A DNA stretch of 64,000 nt from an uncultured Bizionia sp. (GCA_947496215.1 CANMCF010000019.1:22637-86636), one strand, 5' to 3'. Counted from the first letter of the stretch, positions 10,743 to 22,068 are shown. Made by a program: numbers and translations. Notes: generated from the sequence alone by a model not told the origin.

Positions 10743-12365
10743 TTATTTTTTCAATAAAATGGTGTGATTTGGTCGGTTTCTATTTTTCAACTTGTATCTT
10801 AAGATATAGGAACCTTGACTCAAGTTCGAAACATCAATGGAATTCACATCTTCAAATGATGATTTTATCAGTTTCCCAGACATCGTATACATCCATACGG
10901 ACTCTACGCTCGTATTGGACTTTGTATCGAAGTTTATAATGTCTTTTGCAGGGTTGGGGTAGATAATGAGCTCGTCACTATAATAGCTTTCAACTTCGTC
11001 TATGGACAGAGATTGATCATTGATGAGCGCCTCCAAACTATTGAAGAGGTTAAGTCTACCTTCGGTTACCGTAATGTTTTCCAGACTTGGATTTGGATCT
11101 ACATTGTCAAGAATGTAACCTCTCACCTTTGTGGCTGCAAGCTCTGGATCACTAATCGCCAACTCAGCAAATGCCATGCTAGGAGCCGAATACAACAATG
11201 CTATGGCTCCTGCCACATGTGGTGTAGCTCCCGAAGTACCTCCAAAACCACCATAACCACTATTGTATGCAATGGTATATGCACCTTGCCCATGAGCGCC
11301 AAGATCTATTGTCGTGCTGCCATAGCCAGCTTGGGTCACCTTTACATCGTTTTGATTCATATTGGTTACCGAAATCATAAAATCACTTGGGCATGCAGTA
11401 GGAAGGTCTCCAACAGCATCTACGTCTTCATTGCCATTAATCGTGGCACCAGCATTCAAAATGCCGTTTTCTCCCAATGTATCATAAAAGGCACACCATA
11501 AGGGAGCATCTGCGGGTTGCCCATAATCCACTCCCCAAGAAGCATTGGTAGCTACTACGAAAGCGCCTTTGCTACCATTGGTTTGATTGTATAAAACCCT
11601 ATTGTCCATAGCATAGGAATAAGCCCTTATCACTTCCTCTTCCACACCAGAACCCCCTTCTATGATCATGACTTTCACATTCCAATTTACACCGGCTACA
11701 CCTATGCTGTTGTTTCCTTTGGCCCCTATTATTCCAGATACGGGAGTACCATGCCATCCAGAAGAGATATTGTCATTGTTGCTGGATGTATTCCAACCTT
11801 TTACATCATCTATGTATCCATTGCCATCATCGTCGATGCCATTGTTGGCTATCTCTTGTGTATTGGTCCATACATTGCCGACTATGTCTGGGTGATCCAA
11901 TTGAAGTCCGTCATCTATGACGGCTACTACGATTTCATGGCCATTGGCCGTAGTACCACCAGTGGTTATGTCCCAAGCTTCATCTGCATCGATGTCTTTG
12001 TCATTGGATTGGTAGTATTGCCATTGCTGGCTATATCCACTGTCATTTGGAGTTGTTACACGTTTCTTCAAGATGTGGTTGACTTGGACGTTGATTACAT
12101 TGTTGTTTGAATGAATCTGATCTAGGACGTCCTTCATGCTCATTGTTGCAGCATCAAAATTAAACTTCCAGATATTCATGGATTTTGATACTATGACAGG
12201 CTTGGAAATTGTAAGGTTTGCCTTGTTGGAATCTTCAATGAGGGATTTTGTTGAATAATTTTCACTAAGCTGTACTAAAAACTCACCAGGAACATATTTT
12301 GCATCTTGAGCTTTTGAGGTAGTGGCTAATAATGAAAATATTAATAAAAATGTAATTTTTTTCAT
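10743..12365 (-). CDS. S8 family subtilisin-like serine peptidase with T9SS C-terminal domain
   Basis: 540 aa; catalytic contexts 'VAVIDDGLQLDHPDI', 'GWHGTPVSGIIGAKGN', 'GGTSGATPHVAGAIALL'; C-term 'IIYPNPAKDIINF...VSNLSQGSYILRYKLKN'. Confidence 0.95.
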   Translation of the reverse strand: MKKITFLLIFSLLATTSKAQDAKYVPGEFLVQLSENYSTKSLIEDSNKANLTISKPVIVSKSMNIWKFNFDAATMSMKDVLDQIHSNNNVINVQVNHILKKRVTTPNDSGYSQQWQYYQSNDKDIDADEAWDITTGGTTANGHEIVVAVIDDGLQLDHPDIVGNVWTNTQEIANNGIDDDGNGYIDDVKGWNTSSNNDNISSGWHGTPVSGIIGAKGNNSIGVAGVNWNVKVMIIEGGSGVEEEVIRAYSYAMDNRVLYNQTNGSKGAFVVATNASWGVDYGQPADAPLWCAFYDTLGENGILNAGATINGNEDVDAVGDLPTACPSDFMISVTNMNQNDVKVTQAGYGSTTIDLGAHGQGAYTIAYNSGYGGFGGTSGATPHVAGAIALLYSAPSMAFAELAISDPELAATKVRGYILDNVDPNPSLENITVTEGRLNLFNSLEALINDQSLSIDEVESYYSDELIIYPNPAKDIINFDTKSNTSVESVWMYTMSGKLIKSSFEDVNSIDVSNLSQGSYILRYKLKNRNRPNHTILLKK

Positions 12366-12628
12366 AATACGAGGGTTTTTGTGTTAATACTTTGGATTGA
12401 ATGGTGTTGTTTGTTTAAATAACATATTGATAATTAAAAACCCTACTTTTGAAGCTTGATAAAGAATTTAGCCTGAAGAAAGGAATAATCACAAGGAGTT
12501 GAATGGCCAAAAAAATATGACAAAAATACTGATGATAGCTAATGAAGCCTGAATAGTCTCTTGGAAAAAAAGAATTTGTTATGATTAAAAATAAACAGCT
12601 TGAAAAGCAAAAGCTTTTCAAAAGAGAC

Positions 12629-13171
12629 TTAAAGTTCATTCAAGATTTTTTGTAAATCCACTTTGTTAAAAACCCAACGTTTCACAGGTTGTTCAAAATT
12701 TAAATAACCAGGAATGCAAATGTGTTCCTTTACAAAGGTAAAACCTACTTTTTTCAATGTTTTATTGGGAGCTGGATTCAAGGCGTAGGGCTCACAAAAG
12801 AGTTGTTGCAATTTCAAATCCTTGAAAAAATGAGGAATCGACAATTTTACGAATTCAGCGCCCAATCCTTTTTTTCTAGCATCGTTTTGCCATAGATGTA
12901 GGTGCATGAAGGCTTGTTTGCCATATTCTATTTGATTTACATTGCAATGTCCAACAGGTATGTCGTCCAACAACCAAATCAAGGCGTAGGATCTCTTATG
13001 TTCTAGAGCAATGCCGATCTGGCTACCCAACATGGATGTCAATTCAGGTTTGGAAGGAAGTTTGCTAAGATCCACACCCATCCCTATCATATGCTCGTCA
13101 CTTGAATTTAGCCAATAGTTGGCCAAGGACTCCAAATCTTCAATTTGTATGGGTCTAATGGAAAACGTCAT
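12629..13171 (-). CDS. GNAT family N-acetyltransferase
   Basis: 180 aa; 'SIRPIQIEDLESLANYWLNS', 'ARKKGLGAEFVKLSIPHFF', 'LNPAPNKTLKKVGF'. Confidence 0.85.
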   Translation of the reverse strand: MTFSIRPIQIEDLESLANYWLNSSDEHMIGMGVDLSKLPSKPELTSMLGSQIGIALEHKRSYALIWLLDDIPVGHCNVNQIEYGKQAFMHLHLWQNDARKKGLGAEFVKLSIPHFFKDLKLQQLFCEPYALNPAPNKTLKKVGFTFVKEHICIPGYLNFEQPVKRWVFNKVDLQKILNEL

Positions 13172-13173
13172 GC

Positions 13174-13410
13174 TTATTCCGAATATAATTGTCCCCTATG
13201 TGGTTTCAATGCATCTCTAACGGGTTTCATCTCGTTTTCATTGACTACCATAAAAGCTATGGCGTGAACATTGCTCATAGCTTGGAAACCAGTAATGTCA
13301 AGTTTCAGATTTTCAATGGATATGTATTCCTTTAGGTGAATCTCATGATGCTCTGCAATTTTCAACGCATCTGGACCTCTAAAATCCCAAATTAATTTCA
13401 ATTTACGCAT
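13174..13410 (-). CDS. hypothetical protein (78 aa)
   Basis: Compact ORF between the GNAT and SRPBCC genes with 8-bp overlap to the upstream gene. Confidence 0.6.
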   Translation of the reverse strand: MRKLKLIWDFRGPDALKIAEHHEIHLKEYISIENLKLDITGFQAMSNVHAIAFMVVNENEMKPVRDALKPHRGQLYSE

Positions 13411-13858
13411 CTAATACGGAGATTCCTTTTTCAGCAAAATTTTTAAAGTCATTCAGATATTTCATAGATTGTTTCTTAAAAGTTCCTGGCATGATCAAAG
13501 TCATCATTCGCATCATGAAATTGGTAGCGATGAACTCACTTTTAGATGTCCATTTCGTATGGCCTTTTGGTGTGCTGCTAAAGTAGTTTTTTTGAATGTT
13601 GTGCATTCCTTTGGTATCATAGTTCATATGAAACTCATTGGGTAGGTCAACGTGTACTATGGTTTCGGTAAGAGACATTTTTCTTTTTCCAAAAGTATAG
13701 TTCAATTGCATTTTTGCGCCAGTTTTCCCTGGGCTTCCAGAAAGATGTTCGAAACTGGTCAAACCGCGTTGCCAATACTTCATGTTGTCATGGTTGTCCA
13801 GTTTTTTTATAAACGATTCTATAGGTAGTTCAATAATGATTTCTGAGGTGTATTTCAT
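13403..13858 (-). CDS. SRPBCC (START-like) family protein
   Basis: 'MKYTSEIIIELPIESFIKKLDNHDNMKYWQRGLTSFEHLSGSPGKTGAKMQLNY'. Start at 13858 preferred over 13909. Confidence 0.8.
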   Translation of the reverse strand: MKYTSEIIIELPIESFIKKLDNHDNMKYWQRGLTSFEHLSGSPGKTGAKMQLNYTFGKRKMSLTETIVHVDLPNEFHMNYDTKGMHNIQKNYFSSTPKGHTKWTSKSEFIATNFMMRMMTLIMPGTFKKQSMKYLNDFKNFAEKGISVLDA

Positions 13859-14141
13859 ATAAATAGAAATAATTTTAAAGTAAGTTAAAAAAAAAAACAA
13901 TATTATCATTTAAAGTGCCGTCCAATTAGATTTTTTTTCGACAAAAGGGTGTTTTTTGGCAGTGCATTTTTACAAGATTGATGGATTATCTTACAATGAC
14001 CTTTTCCTAATGGTAGATGACTATTATGATTTACTTGTTTTTAGTTACACTAAATAAACTTTTGGATCGTTAACCATTGTACTTGTATTCTAGCCTAATA
14101 TTATTATTTTTGCAACTATTGTGAAAAAATAAAAAGAAATT

Positions 14142-16067
14142 ATGAAAATAAAATTTTTGTTATGTTTTTTAGGTGTGTTCATCACACAATTGTCTATTGC
14201 TCAAAATGAAGAAAGAGACATTCTTTTTACAATTGAAGATGCACCTGTCTATGCTTCCGAGTTTGTAAGGGTGTACAATAAGAATCTGGAGTTGGTTAAA
14301 GACGAATCTCAAAAGAATGTAGATGGGTATTTGGAACTTTTCATTAATTACAAATTAAAATTGCAAGAAGCAAAAGCCCTTGGTTTGGATAAGAAGAAAA
14401 CTTACTTGAGGGAATTTGAAAGTTACAAGAAGCAGCTATCCAAAAACTACTTGACCGATACTAAGGTTACCAATGCCTTGGTAAAGGAGGCCTATGAAAG
14501 AATGGGATACGAGGTCGATGCCAGCCACATATTGGTTAGGGTAGATGAAAATGCCATTCCACAAGATACATTGAAAGCCTATAACAAAGTCTTGAAATTG
14601 AGGGATCGTGTCTTGAAAGAAGGCTATAAGGCAGTACAGACGGATGTCCATAATGGAAAGACCGTTTTTGCAGAAGATTTGGGATATTTTTCAGCATTCA
14701 AAATGGTTTACGATTTTGAAAATGTAGCCTTTAAAACCAATGTGGGAGAGGTGTCACAGCCATTTAGAACACGCTTTGGATTCCATATACTTACAGTACT
14801 GGACAAGAGAACATCAAGAGGGCAAGTTACCGTGGCTCATATTATGATCAAGGACGATGAGACGAAAATCAATGAGATATACAAGCGCATAGAGCAAGGT
14901 GAGGATTTCGAGGAGTTGGCCAAACAATTTTCCGAAGACAAGAGTTCATCTGGCAAAGGTGGAAAGTTAAAGCCATTTTCGGGAGGGGAATTAAGTTCTC
15001 GAAAATTTGAAGATGTGGCATTTGGATTGAATGAGAAGGAAATGTCAAAACCATTTAAAAGCGAATTTGGATGGCATATTTTAAAGGTCTATGAAAAAAG
15101 ACAGAGACAGGATTTGGAAAACGTAAAAACCCAATTGGAGACAAAGATAAAACGAGACTCTCGTTCCAAGTTGATTAACACGTCACGAGTGAATACCTTA
15201 AAAGAACGTTACGACATTGTGGAAACGAAGGCAGTTATCCCTTATTTTACATCCATTTTAAATAACACCTATTTTCAAGGAAGATGGTCTTTGCCTGAAA
15301 GTTTTGAAGGAGATAGACCATTGTTGAAAATTCAAGACAAGCAATTGACTACTAAACATTTTGGACAGTTCTTGGTTAACAGCCAAAGAAAGCGAGCTGA
15401 AAAAAAACCTTTTAAGGATATCGTTGAGCACAATTATAAGCTTTTCGTGGAAAATGAATTGTTGAAGTACCAAGAGGAGAATTTGGAAAACGAAAATGAA
15501 GACTATGCCCAAATACTAGGGGAATATAGAGATGGTTTGTTGTTGTTCGACCTGATGGAAACAGAAATATGGAATGCAGCAAAAACGGATTCGGTAGCAT
15601 TGAAGAGTTATTACGAGGAAAACAAGGCAGGGTATTTCTTCAAAGAGCGCATAGATGCCATAGTAGCCTCCTCTGCTAAGAAGAGCAATATAAAAAAGGT
15701 AGCAAAACTTTTGAAGGCAGGAAAAGACATAGATGAAATCAAATCAGCCATAAACACCAACGGCAAGGTGAATGTTAGTTTTACTGAAGGCGTTATGGAT
15801 GAGAAGCATCAAGCATTGCCAAAGAAGATCAAGTTCAAAAGAGGAGTTTCCAAAGTACATAAGCACAATGGGGCCTACATCGTGGTAAAAGCTAAAGATG
15901 TGTTGCCAGTGACGCAAAAGACCTTTGAAGAAACAAAAGGAAAGGTAATAAGTGATTATCAAGCAGTAAAAGAAGAAAACTGGTTAAAGGAACTATCCAG
16001 AAAATATACCGTTAAAGTAGATGAGATGGTGTTGGACAAAGTGAAAGCAGAAATCAAAAAGCAATAG
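14142..16067 (+). CDS. peptidylprolyl isomerase (two parvulin-like domains)
   Basis: 641 aa; 'ASHILVRVDENA', 'GKTVFAEDLGYFSAFKM', 'VAHIMIKDDE', 'FSEDKSSSGKGGKLKPFSGGEL'. Confidence 0.9.
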   Translation: MKIKFLLCFLGVFITQLSIAQNEERDILFTIEDAPVYASEFVRVYNKNLELVKDESQKNVDGYLELFINYKLKLQEAKALGLDKKKTYLREFESYKKQLSKNYLTDTKVTNALVKEAYERMGYEVDASHILVRVDENAIPQDTLKAYNKVLKLRDRVLKEGYKAVQTDVHNGKTVFAEDLGYFSAFKMVYDFENVAFKTNVGEVSQPFRTRFGFHILTVLDKRTSRGQVTVAHIMIKDDETKINEIYKRIEQGEDFEELAKQFSEDKSSSGKGGKLKPFSGGELSSRKFEDVAFGLNEKEMSKPFKSEFGWHILKVYEKRQRQDLENVKTQLETKIKRDSRSKLINTSRVNTLKERYDIVETKAVIPYFTSILNNTYFQGRWSLPESFEGDRPLLKIQDKQLTTKHFGQFLVNSQRKRAEKKPFKDIVEHNYKLFVENELLKYQEENLENENEDYAQILGEYRDGLLLFDLMETEIWNAAKTDSVALKSYYEENKAGYFFKERIDAIVASSAKKSNIKKVAKLLKAGKDIDEIKSAINTNGKVNVSFTEGVMDEKHQALPKKIKFKRGVSKVHKHNGAYIVVKAKDVLPVTQKTFEETKGKVISDYQAVKEENWLKELSRKYTVKVDEMVLDKVKAEIKKQ

Positions 16068-16069
16068 TC

Positions 16070-16918
16070 ATAAAAAAAATAACATTCATATCGTTACTGT
16101 CATTACTTGTATCCTGTGAGTACTTCAAACCAACTGTGGAAGAGAATACCGTGGCTAGGGTAAACGATGTGTTTTTGTATGAAGAAGACATCTTGGCGGT
16201 TTTGCCTGAAAACTACAGTGAGGAAGATAGCATTATTATGGTTGGGGATATGGTTAACCGCTGGGCTACGAAACAATTATTGGTCAACGGCGCCAAATTG
16301 AATTTGAAGGAAGACACCCAAAAGGAGTTCAACAAATTGGTGGAGCAATATAAAAGCGACTTGTATAGCAAAGCATATTTGGAAGCCTTGGTCTACAAGA
16401 ATCTTGATACTTTGGTTTCAGTGGAGGAAGCAGCATCCTATTATGAAAAAAACAAGGAAGCTTTTAAGTTGAACGAAGAACTGATAAAACTCAGGTACAT
16501 AGACTTGGATGACAATAGGCAAGATTTGGAAGATTTGAAATCAAAATTCAGGCGTTTCGAAGCGGAAGACAAAAAAGAATTGGATTCCATTTCAATTCAA
16601 TTCAAATCCTATTCCTTGAATGATTCTGTTTGGGTTCGTTTAAATCAGGTGGTAACCAAAATCCCGGTAATCAATCAAGAAAACAAAGAAGAACTGTTAA
16701 AAAAATCTAATTTTATACAGCTCAAAGATTCATTAGGATTATATTTGGTGCAGATTAATGATGTTCTACTAAGAAATAGTATTGCACCTTTGGAGTATGT
16801 GAAGCCTACGATAGACCAAATAGTGGTAAACAGACGTAAGTTAGAGCTTATTACCAAGTTAAAAAAAGACATTACAAAAGATGCCATTAAAAATAAACAA
16901 TTTGAAATTTATAATTAA
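16070..16918 (+). CDS. SurA-like / peptidylprolyl isomerase lipoprotein, probable ATA start
   Basis: Reading upstream of the track start (GTG 16136) gives (ATA)KKITFISLLSLLVSC|EYFKPTVEENTVARVNDVFLYEEDIL, an intact lipoprotein signal with no ATG/GTG/TTG before it. Confidence 0.7.
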   Translation: MKKITFISLLSLLVSCEYFKPTVEENTVARVNDVFLYEEDILAVLPENYSEEDSIIMVGDMVNRWATKQLLVNGAKLNLKEDTQKEFNKLVEQYKSDLYSKAYLEALVYKNLDTLVSVEEAASYYEKNKEAFKLNEELIKLRYIDLDDNRQDLEDLKSKFRRFEAEDKKELDSISIQFKSYSLNDSVWVRLNQVVTKIPVINQENKEELLKKSNFIQLKDSLGLYLVQINDVLLRNSIAPLEYVKPTIDQIVVNRRKLELITKLKKDITKDAIKNKQFEIYN

Positions 16919-18326
16919 TTTGAAACACCTCATAGCACTAAGCTTAATCTTTTTTGTAGCAAATGGAATAATTGCACAAGAAATCATAGAAGACACTCCA
17001 CAAGAAAAAGAAACAGATAGCGTGCAACCATTCAGTGTGAAAAAGATAGACGGTGTTGCAGCGGTGGTAGGAGATTACATTATATTGGATTCGGATGTGG
17101 ATACGATGATCTCACAGTTGAGGGCACAAGGAGCAGATCTTTCAAATTTCACGAGATGCCAATTGTTTGGGAAACTCTTGGAAGACAAATTATATGCGCA
17201 CCAAGCTGTACAAGATAGTATTGTTGTTAGCGATGCCGAAATACGTTCCTATGTAAACCAGCAAATCGAGCAGTTCAAGCTACAATTCAATGGTTCTTTG
17301 GATGAAGTTTTGAAATTCTATAAAAAGGAAGATGAGAAAAGTCTTAGGGAGGAAATGATGGAGCTCAACAGAACGAATAAGTTGGCTTCGGAAATGCAAA
17401 AGAAGATTGTCGAGGAAATTGAAGTGACGCCAGAAGAAGTACGTCAATTCTTCAACAGGATACCCGAAGACGAGCGACCAACCTTCGGAACTGAACTAAA
17501 GGTCTCTCAAATCATCATTGAGCCCAAGGTAAGTGGACAAGAAAAGCAAAAAGTAATAGATCAACTCAAAGGCTTCAAAAGGGATGTCGAAGAAAATGGA
17601 GCGAACTTCCGTTCGAAGGCCGTTTTGTATACGGACGATCCAGGATCCAAGAAAACGGGAGGATTGTACACCTTGAATAGAAACCGTCCAAGAATGGCAA
17701 AGGAATTCAGGGAAGTAGCATTTTCTTTGCAAGAAGGAGAAATCTCAGAACCGTTTAAAACCGAATTTGGATATCACATCATCTTTTTGGAGAAAATTAG
17801 AGGACAGGAGTATGATGTACGACATATATTGCTAATACCAGAAGTATCCAGCACTGCCATAAAGGAAGCAAAGGAAAAGTTGGAAGACATAAGGAAAAAC
17901 ATCGTGGATGGCAACATTTCCTTTGCAGACGCTGCAAGAGAGTCCAGTGATGAGGTGAAAACAAAATATCAAGGAGGACAACTGATAAACCCAGCGACTC
18001 AAGATTACAATTTCGAACTGACGAAGATGGATCCTGAGTTGTATGGACAAATTCAAAGTTTGAAAGACGGAGAGATATCCAGCGTAATCCCAGATCAAGA
18101 TAGAACAGGAAATGTGAAATTCAAGTTATTGAGCATTACCGATAGAATAGAAGACCATAAAGCGGATTACTCCAGAGATTATTTGAAAATAAAGGAACTG
18201 GCATTGGATGAAAAGCGCATAAAAGCTATAGATAAATGGCAAGACGAGATAATAAAAGACACTTACATTAAAATAAGTGGAGGTTATAGAGATTGTGATT
18301 TCAATAGTAATTGGTTAAAAAAATAA
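16881..18326 (+). CDS. SurA-like peptidylprolyl isomerase
   Basis: 481 aa; 'IDGVAAVVGDYIILDSDVD', 'KVSQIIIEPKVS', 'GGLYTLNRNRPRMAKEFREVAFSL', 'VRHILLIPE'. Confidence 0.9.
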   Translation: MPLKINNLKFIINLKHLIALSLIFFVANGIIAQEIIEDTPQEKETDSVQPFSVKKIDGVAAVVGDYIILDSDVDTMISQLRAQGADLSNFTRCQLFGKLLEDKLYAHQAVQDSIVVSDAEIRSYVNQQIEQFKLQFNGSLDEVLKFYKKEDEKSLREEMMELNRTNKLASEMQKKIVEEIEVTPEEVRQFFNRIPEDERPTFGTELKVSQIIIEPKVSGQEKQKVIDQLKGFKRDVEENGANFRSKAVLYTDDPGSKKTGGLYTLNRNRPRMAKEFREVAFSLQEGEISEPFKTEFGYHIIFLEKIRGQEYDVRHILLIPEVSSTAIKEAKEKLEDIRKNIVDGNISFADAARESSDEVKTKYQGGQLINPATQDYNFELTKMDPELYGQIQSLKDGEISSVIPDQDRTGNVKFKLLSITDRIEDHKADYSRDYLKIKELALDEKRIKAIDKWQDEIIKDTYIKISGGYRDCDFNSNWLKK

Positions 18327-18336
18327 AACATAGCGA

Positions 18337-19290
18337 ATGTCAGACGTAGCAGCAGTAAATCAACTGGTAAAAAAGTATAATGACTTAAGACAAGAAATAG
18401 CTAAAGTTATAGTCGGACAAGACGACGTGGTCAATCAAATATTAATTTCCATCTTTTCAGGAGGACATGCCTTGTTGATAGGTGTCCCTGGTCTTGCAAA
18501 GACATTGATGGTAAATACCATTGCACAAGCATTGGGATTGGATTTTAAACGTATACAGTTTACACCGGATTTAATGCCTAGTGACATATTGGGGAGTGAA
18601 ATTCTTGATGAAAGTAGAAATTTCAAATTTATAAAGGGACCAATATTCGCCAACATCATTTTGGCAGATGAGATAAATCGTACACCTCCTAAAACACAGG
18701 CTGCCTTGTTGGAAGCAATGCAGGAAAGAGCCATAACGGTTGCAGGACACCATTATAAGTTGGATTTGCCATATTTTGTCTTGGCTACCCAGAATCCGAT
18801 AGAGCAGGAGGGAACTTATCCTCTTCCAGAAGCACAACTGGATCGTTTCATGTTTGCGATAAACTTGGATTATCCATCGTTTAAAGAAGAAGTTGAAGTT
18901 GTCAAAGCAACAACAAGTGATGCGAAACCAATAATAAATTCATTGTTCACAGCTAAGGAAATCATAGATTTTCAACAATTGATTCGTCGTATTCCAGTAG
19001 CAGACAACGTCATAGAATATGCCGTTACCATGGTTGGAAAAACAAGACCAAAAAGTGATGCAGCTTCGGACTTGGTGAAAAACTACGTGGACTGGGGAGC
19101 AGGGCCAAGAGCTTCACAAAACTTGATTTTGGCAGCAAAGACACACGCGGCCATAAATGGAAAGTTTTCTCCAGACATAGAAAATGTACAAGCTGTGGCA
19201 ACAAGTATTCTACGTCATAGAATGATCAAAAACTACAAAGCCGAAGCAGAAGGAGTAACGGAAGAAGAGATCATCAAATCTCTTTTTTAA
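18337..19290 (+). CDS. MoxR family AAA+ ATPase
   Basis: 317 aa; 'GHALLIGVPGLAKT', 'ILADEINRTPPKTQAALLEAMQERAIT', 'VLATQNPIEQEGTYPLPEAQLDRF'. Confidence 0.95.
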   Translation: MSDVAAVNQLVKKYNDLRQEIAKVIVGQDDVVNQILISIFSGGHALLIGVPGLAKTLMVNTIAQALGLDFKRIQFTPDLMPSDILGSEILDESRNFKFIKGPIFANIILADEINRTPPKTQAALLEAMQERAITVAGHHYKLDLPYFVLATQNPIEQEGTYPLPEAQLDRFMFAINLDYPSFKEEVEVVKATTSDAKPIINSLFTAKEIIDFQQLIRRIPVADNVIEYAVTMVGKTRPKSDAASDLVKNYVDWGAGPRASQNLILAAKTHAAINGKFSPDIENVQAVATSILRHRMIKNYKAEAEGVTEEEIIKSLF

Positions 19291-19665
19291 GTAAAACCAT
19301 TTTCATTTTGAATAGGCCCATTAATAGTAGAATGGCTTTTCGAATTACATAATGAATGAGATTTGTATGAAGGTTTTGTGAGCTTTAAATGTTGATCATT
19401 CAAAAATATATGGACATTCTCGATGTCATTTAGATCAAACGTTTTTTTCAAAGAATAGAGATTAGCTATCGTTAAATGATAAAATATTATAATTGAAAGG
19501 ACTTCTTTTTACAAAACGAGAGAGATTGACCTTGTTAATTTAATATTTTTTTAATTGTAAATTTATCATATTGGTAAATTTTAATCAAAAAAACTCTTAT
19601 TTTTTGATTTATTCTCAAGTATTTTTCATATTCATTATATATTTTTTAAATTCTCAATAATTTTG

Positions 19666-19673
19666 TAAATTTG
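19666..19673 (+). promoter_or_regulatory. -7 element TAAATTTG upstream of acnA
   Basis: TAnnTTTG consensus 44 nt before the ATG. Confidence 0.4.
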
Positions 19674-19716
19674 CGAAACTTAAAAAGAACAAGTTTAATC
19701 TTAAACATTTTACTAT

Positions 19717-21984
19717 ATGGCATTCGATATCGATATGATAAAAAAGGTTTACGATCAAATGACGGAACGTGTTGATGCAGCACGTAAGGTCGTTGGTAAG
19801 CCGTTAACACTTTCAGAAAAAATATTATATAATCACCTATGGGATGGTACGCCAACCAAAGCCTTTGAAAGAGGGAAGGATTATGTGGATTTTGCACCAG
19901 ATCGTATCGCATGTCAAGATGCAACTGCACAAATGGCATTATTGCAATTCATGCAAGCAGGAAAGAGTAAAGTAGCAGTACCTACGACCGTGCATTGTGA
20001 TCACTTGATACAAGCAAAGGAAGGAGCTACCGTGGATTTAAGAAATGCGAACGACATAAGCAGCGAGGTATTTAACTTTTTGGAATCCGTATCCAATAAA
20101 TATGGAATAGGTTTCTGGAAACCGGGAGCAGGGATTATTCACCAAGTGGTATTGGAAAACTATGCGTTTCCAGGTGGAATGATGATAGGAACCGATTCTC
20201 ATACGGTTAATGCAGGAGGATTGGGTATGGTAGCCATTGGAGTTGGTGGAGCAGATGCAGTAGATGTAATGGCAGGAATGGCTTGGGAATTGAAATTTCC
20301 TAAATTGATAGGAGTGAAGTTGACTGGTAGTTTGTCTGGTTGGACTGCTCCGAAGGATGTTATTTTGAAAGTGGCAGAGATTCTTACCGTAAAAGGAGGA
20401 ACTGGTGCCATAGTAGAATATTTTGGACCAGGAGCTACAGCAATGTCTTGTACTGGGAAGGGAACCATTTGTAACATGGGAGCAGAAATTGGAGCTACGA
20501 CTTCCACTTTCGGATACGATGAATCCATGGAGCGTTATCTACGTTCTACGGAAAGAGCAGATGTTGCAGATGCTGCAAACAATGTGAAAGAGTATCTTAC
20601 TGCAGATGCAGAAGTATATGCCAACCCAGAACAATACTTCGATCAAGTAATCGAAATCAACCTATCGGAATTGGGACCTTTGCTAAACGGACCATTCACT
20701 CCAGATCTATCAACGCCAGTTGGTAGCGATATGACAGAGAAGGCAAAAGCCAACGATTGGCCGATAAATGTGGAATGGGGGCTGATCGGATCTTGTACGA
20801 ACTCTTCCTATGAAGATTTGTCAAGAGCGTCTTCCATAGCACAACAAGCCTTGGACAAAGGATTGAAAATGAAAGCAGAGCTAGGAATCAATCCTGGATC
20901 TGAGCAAGTAAGATATACGGCAGACAGAGATGGTATCCTTGGTATATTTGAAAAGTTGGATGCAAAGATATTCACCAATGCATGTGGACCATGTATTGGT
21001 CAATGGGCAAGATACAGTGACCCGAAGAATGCTCCAAAAAACAGCATCGTGCATTCGTTCAATAGAAACTTTGCAAAGAGAGCAGATGGAAACCCAAATA
21101 CCCATGCTTTTGTTGCATCACCAGAATTGACGGCAGCAATAGCTATCTCTGGACGTTTGGATTTCAATCCGTTGAAAGATAAGTTGATAAACGAAGAAGG
21201 ACAAGAAGTAATGTTTGAAGAGCCTACAGGATGGGAATTGCCTCCAAAGGGATTTGATGTAAAGGACAATGGATATTTGGCTCCAGTGGCAGATGGAAGC
21301 AATGTGGAAGTAAATGTGAGCCCTACTTCTGAAAGATTGGAGTTACTTACACCTTTTGAGCCAATTGGAAATAAGATAGAAGGAGCCAAACTATTGATAA
21401 AGGCATTTGGAAAGTGTACGACAGACCATATTTCCATGGCTGGTCCATGGTTGCGTTTTAGAGGTCACTTGGATAACATTTCCAATAACTGTTTAATTGG
21501 AGCTGTCAATGCATTTGGGAAAAAGACCAATTTTGTAAAAAACCAAATCACCGGAGAATTTGGAGGAGTGCCAGATACAGCAAGGGCCTACAAAGCGGAA
21601 GGAGTTAGAACAATCGTAGTGGGAGACCATAACTATGGGGAAGGATCTTCAAGAGAGCATGCAGCGATGGAACCAAGGCATTTGGGAGTTGCAGCCGTAA
21701 TAGTAAAGTCATTTGCTAGAATTCATGAAACAAACCTTAAGAAACAAGGGATGTTGGGATTGACTTTTGCCAACGAGAGCGATTATGATTTAATTCAAGA
21801 AGATGACACTTTCAACTTTACGGATTTAAATGTATTTGCACCAGGTAAGCAATTGACTTTGGAAGTTGTGCATACAGACGGAAGCAAAGATGTCATTATG
21901 CTAAATCATACATATAACCAGTCTCAAATAGAATGGTACAATGAAGGTTCTGCATTAAACCTAATTAAAAAGGAAAACGCTTAA
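19717..21984 (+). CDS. acnA: aconitate hydratase
   Basis: 755 aa; '[15 protein letters not shown]', '[15 protein letters not shown]', '[12 protein letters not shown]', '[22 protein letters not shown]'. Confidence 0.95.
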   Translation: MAFDIDMIKKVYDQMTERVDAARKVVGKPLTLSEKILYNHLWDGTPTKAFERGKDYVDFAPDRIACQDATAQMALLQFMQAGKSKVAVPTTVHCDHLIQAKEGATVDLRNANDISSEVFNFLESVSNKYGIGFWKPGAGIIHQVVLENYAFPGGMMIGTDSHTVNAGGLGMVAIGVGGADAVDVMAGMAWELKFPKLIGVKLTGSLSGWTAPKDVILKVAEILTVKGGTGAIVEYFGPGATAMSCTGKGTICNMGAEIGATTSTFGYDESMERYLRSTERADVADAANNVKEYLTADAEVYANPEQYFDQVIEINLSELGPLLNGPFTPDLSTPVGSDMTEKAKANDWPINVEWGLIGSCTNSSYEDLSRASSIAQQALDKGLKMKAELGINPGSEQVRYTADRDGILGIFEKLDAKIFTNACGPCIGQWARYSDPKNAPKNSIVHSFNRNFAKRADGNPNTHAFVASPELTAAIAISGRLDFNPLKDKLINEEGQEVMFEEPTGWELPPKGFDVKDNGYLAPVADGSNVEVNVSPTSERLELLTPFEPIGNKIEGAKLLIKAFGKCTTDHISMAGPWLRFRGHLDNISNNCLIGAVNAFGKKTNFVKNQITGEFGGVPDTARAYKAEGVRTIVVGDHNYGEGSSREHAAMEPRHLGVAAVIVKSFARIHETNLKKQGMLGLTFANESDYDLIQEDDTFNFTDLNVFAPGKQLTLEVVHTDGSKDVIMLNHTYNQSQIEWYNEGSALNLIKKENA

Positions 21985-22038
21985 TATCATTGTAAAGCAA
22001 TATTTATCCACGTTGGCATATTAGCCGTGGAACTCTTA

Positions 22039-22068
22039 AAAAACCATTCAAGAAATTGAATGGTTTTT
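22039..22068 (+). terminator. terminator of aconitase gene
   Basis: aaaaaccattca-agaaat-tgaatggtttttgttttt. Confidence 0.8.

Noticed and set aside
11013-12110. ORFs antisense to the S8 peptidase
   Set aside because: The S8 peptidase has all three catalytic motifs and a T9SS domain on the minus strand; the plus ORFs are shadows.
12415-12639. 74-aa minus ORF downstream of the GNAT gene
   Set aside because: Weak, hydrophobic, no homology clue; overlaps the GNAT 3' end. Not supported as a CDS.
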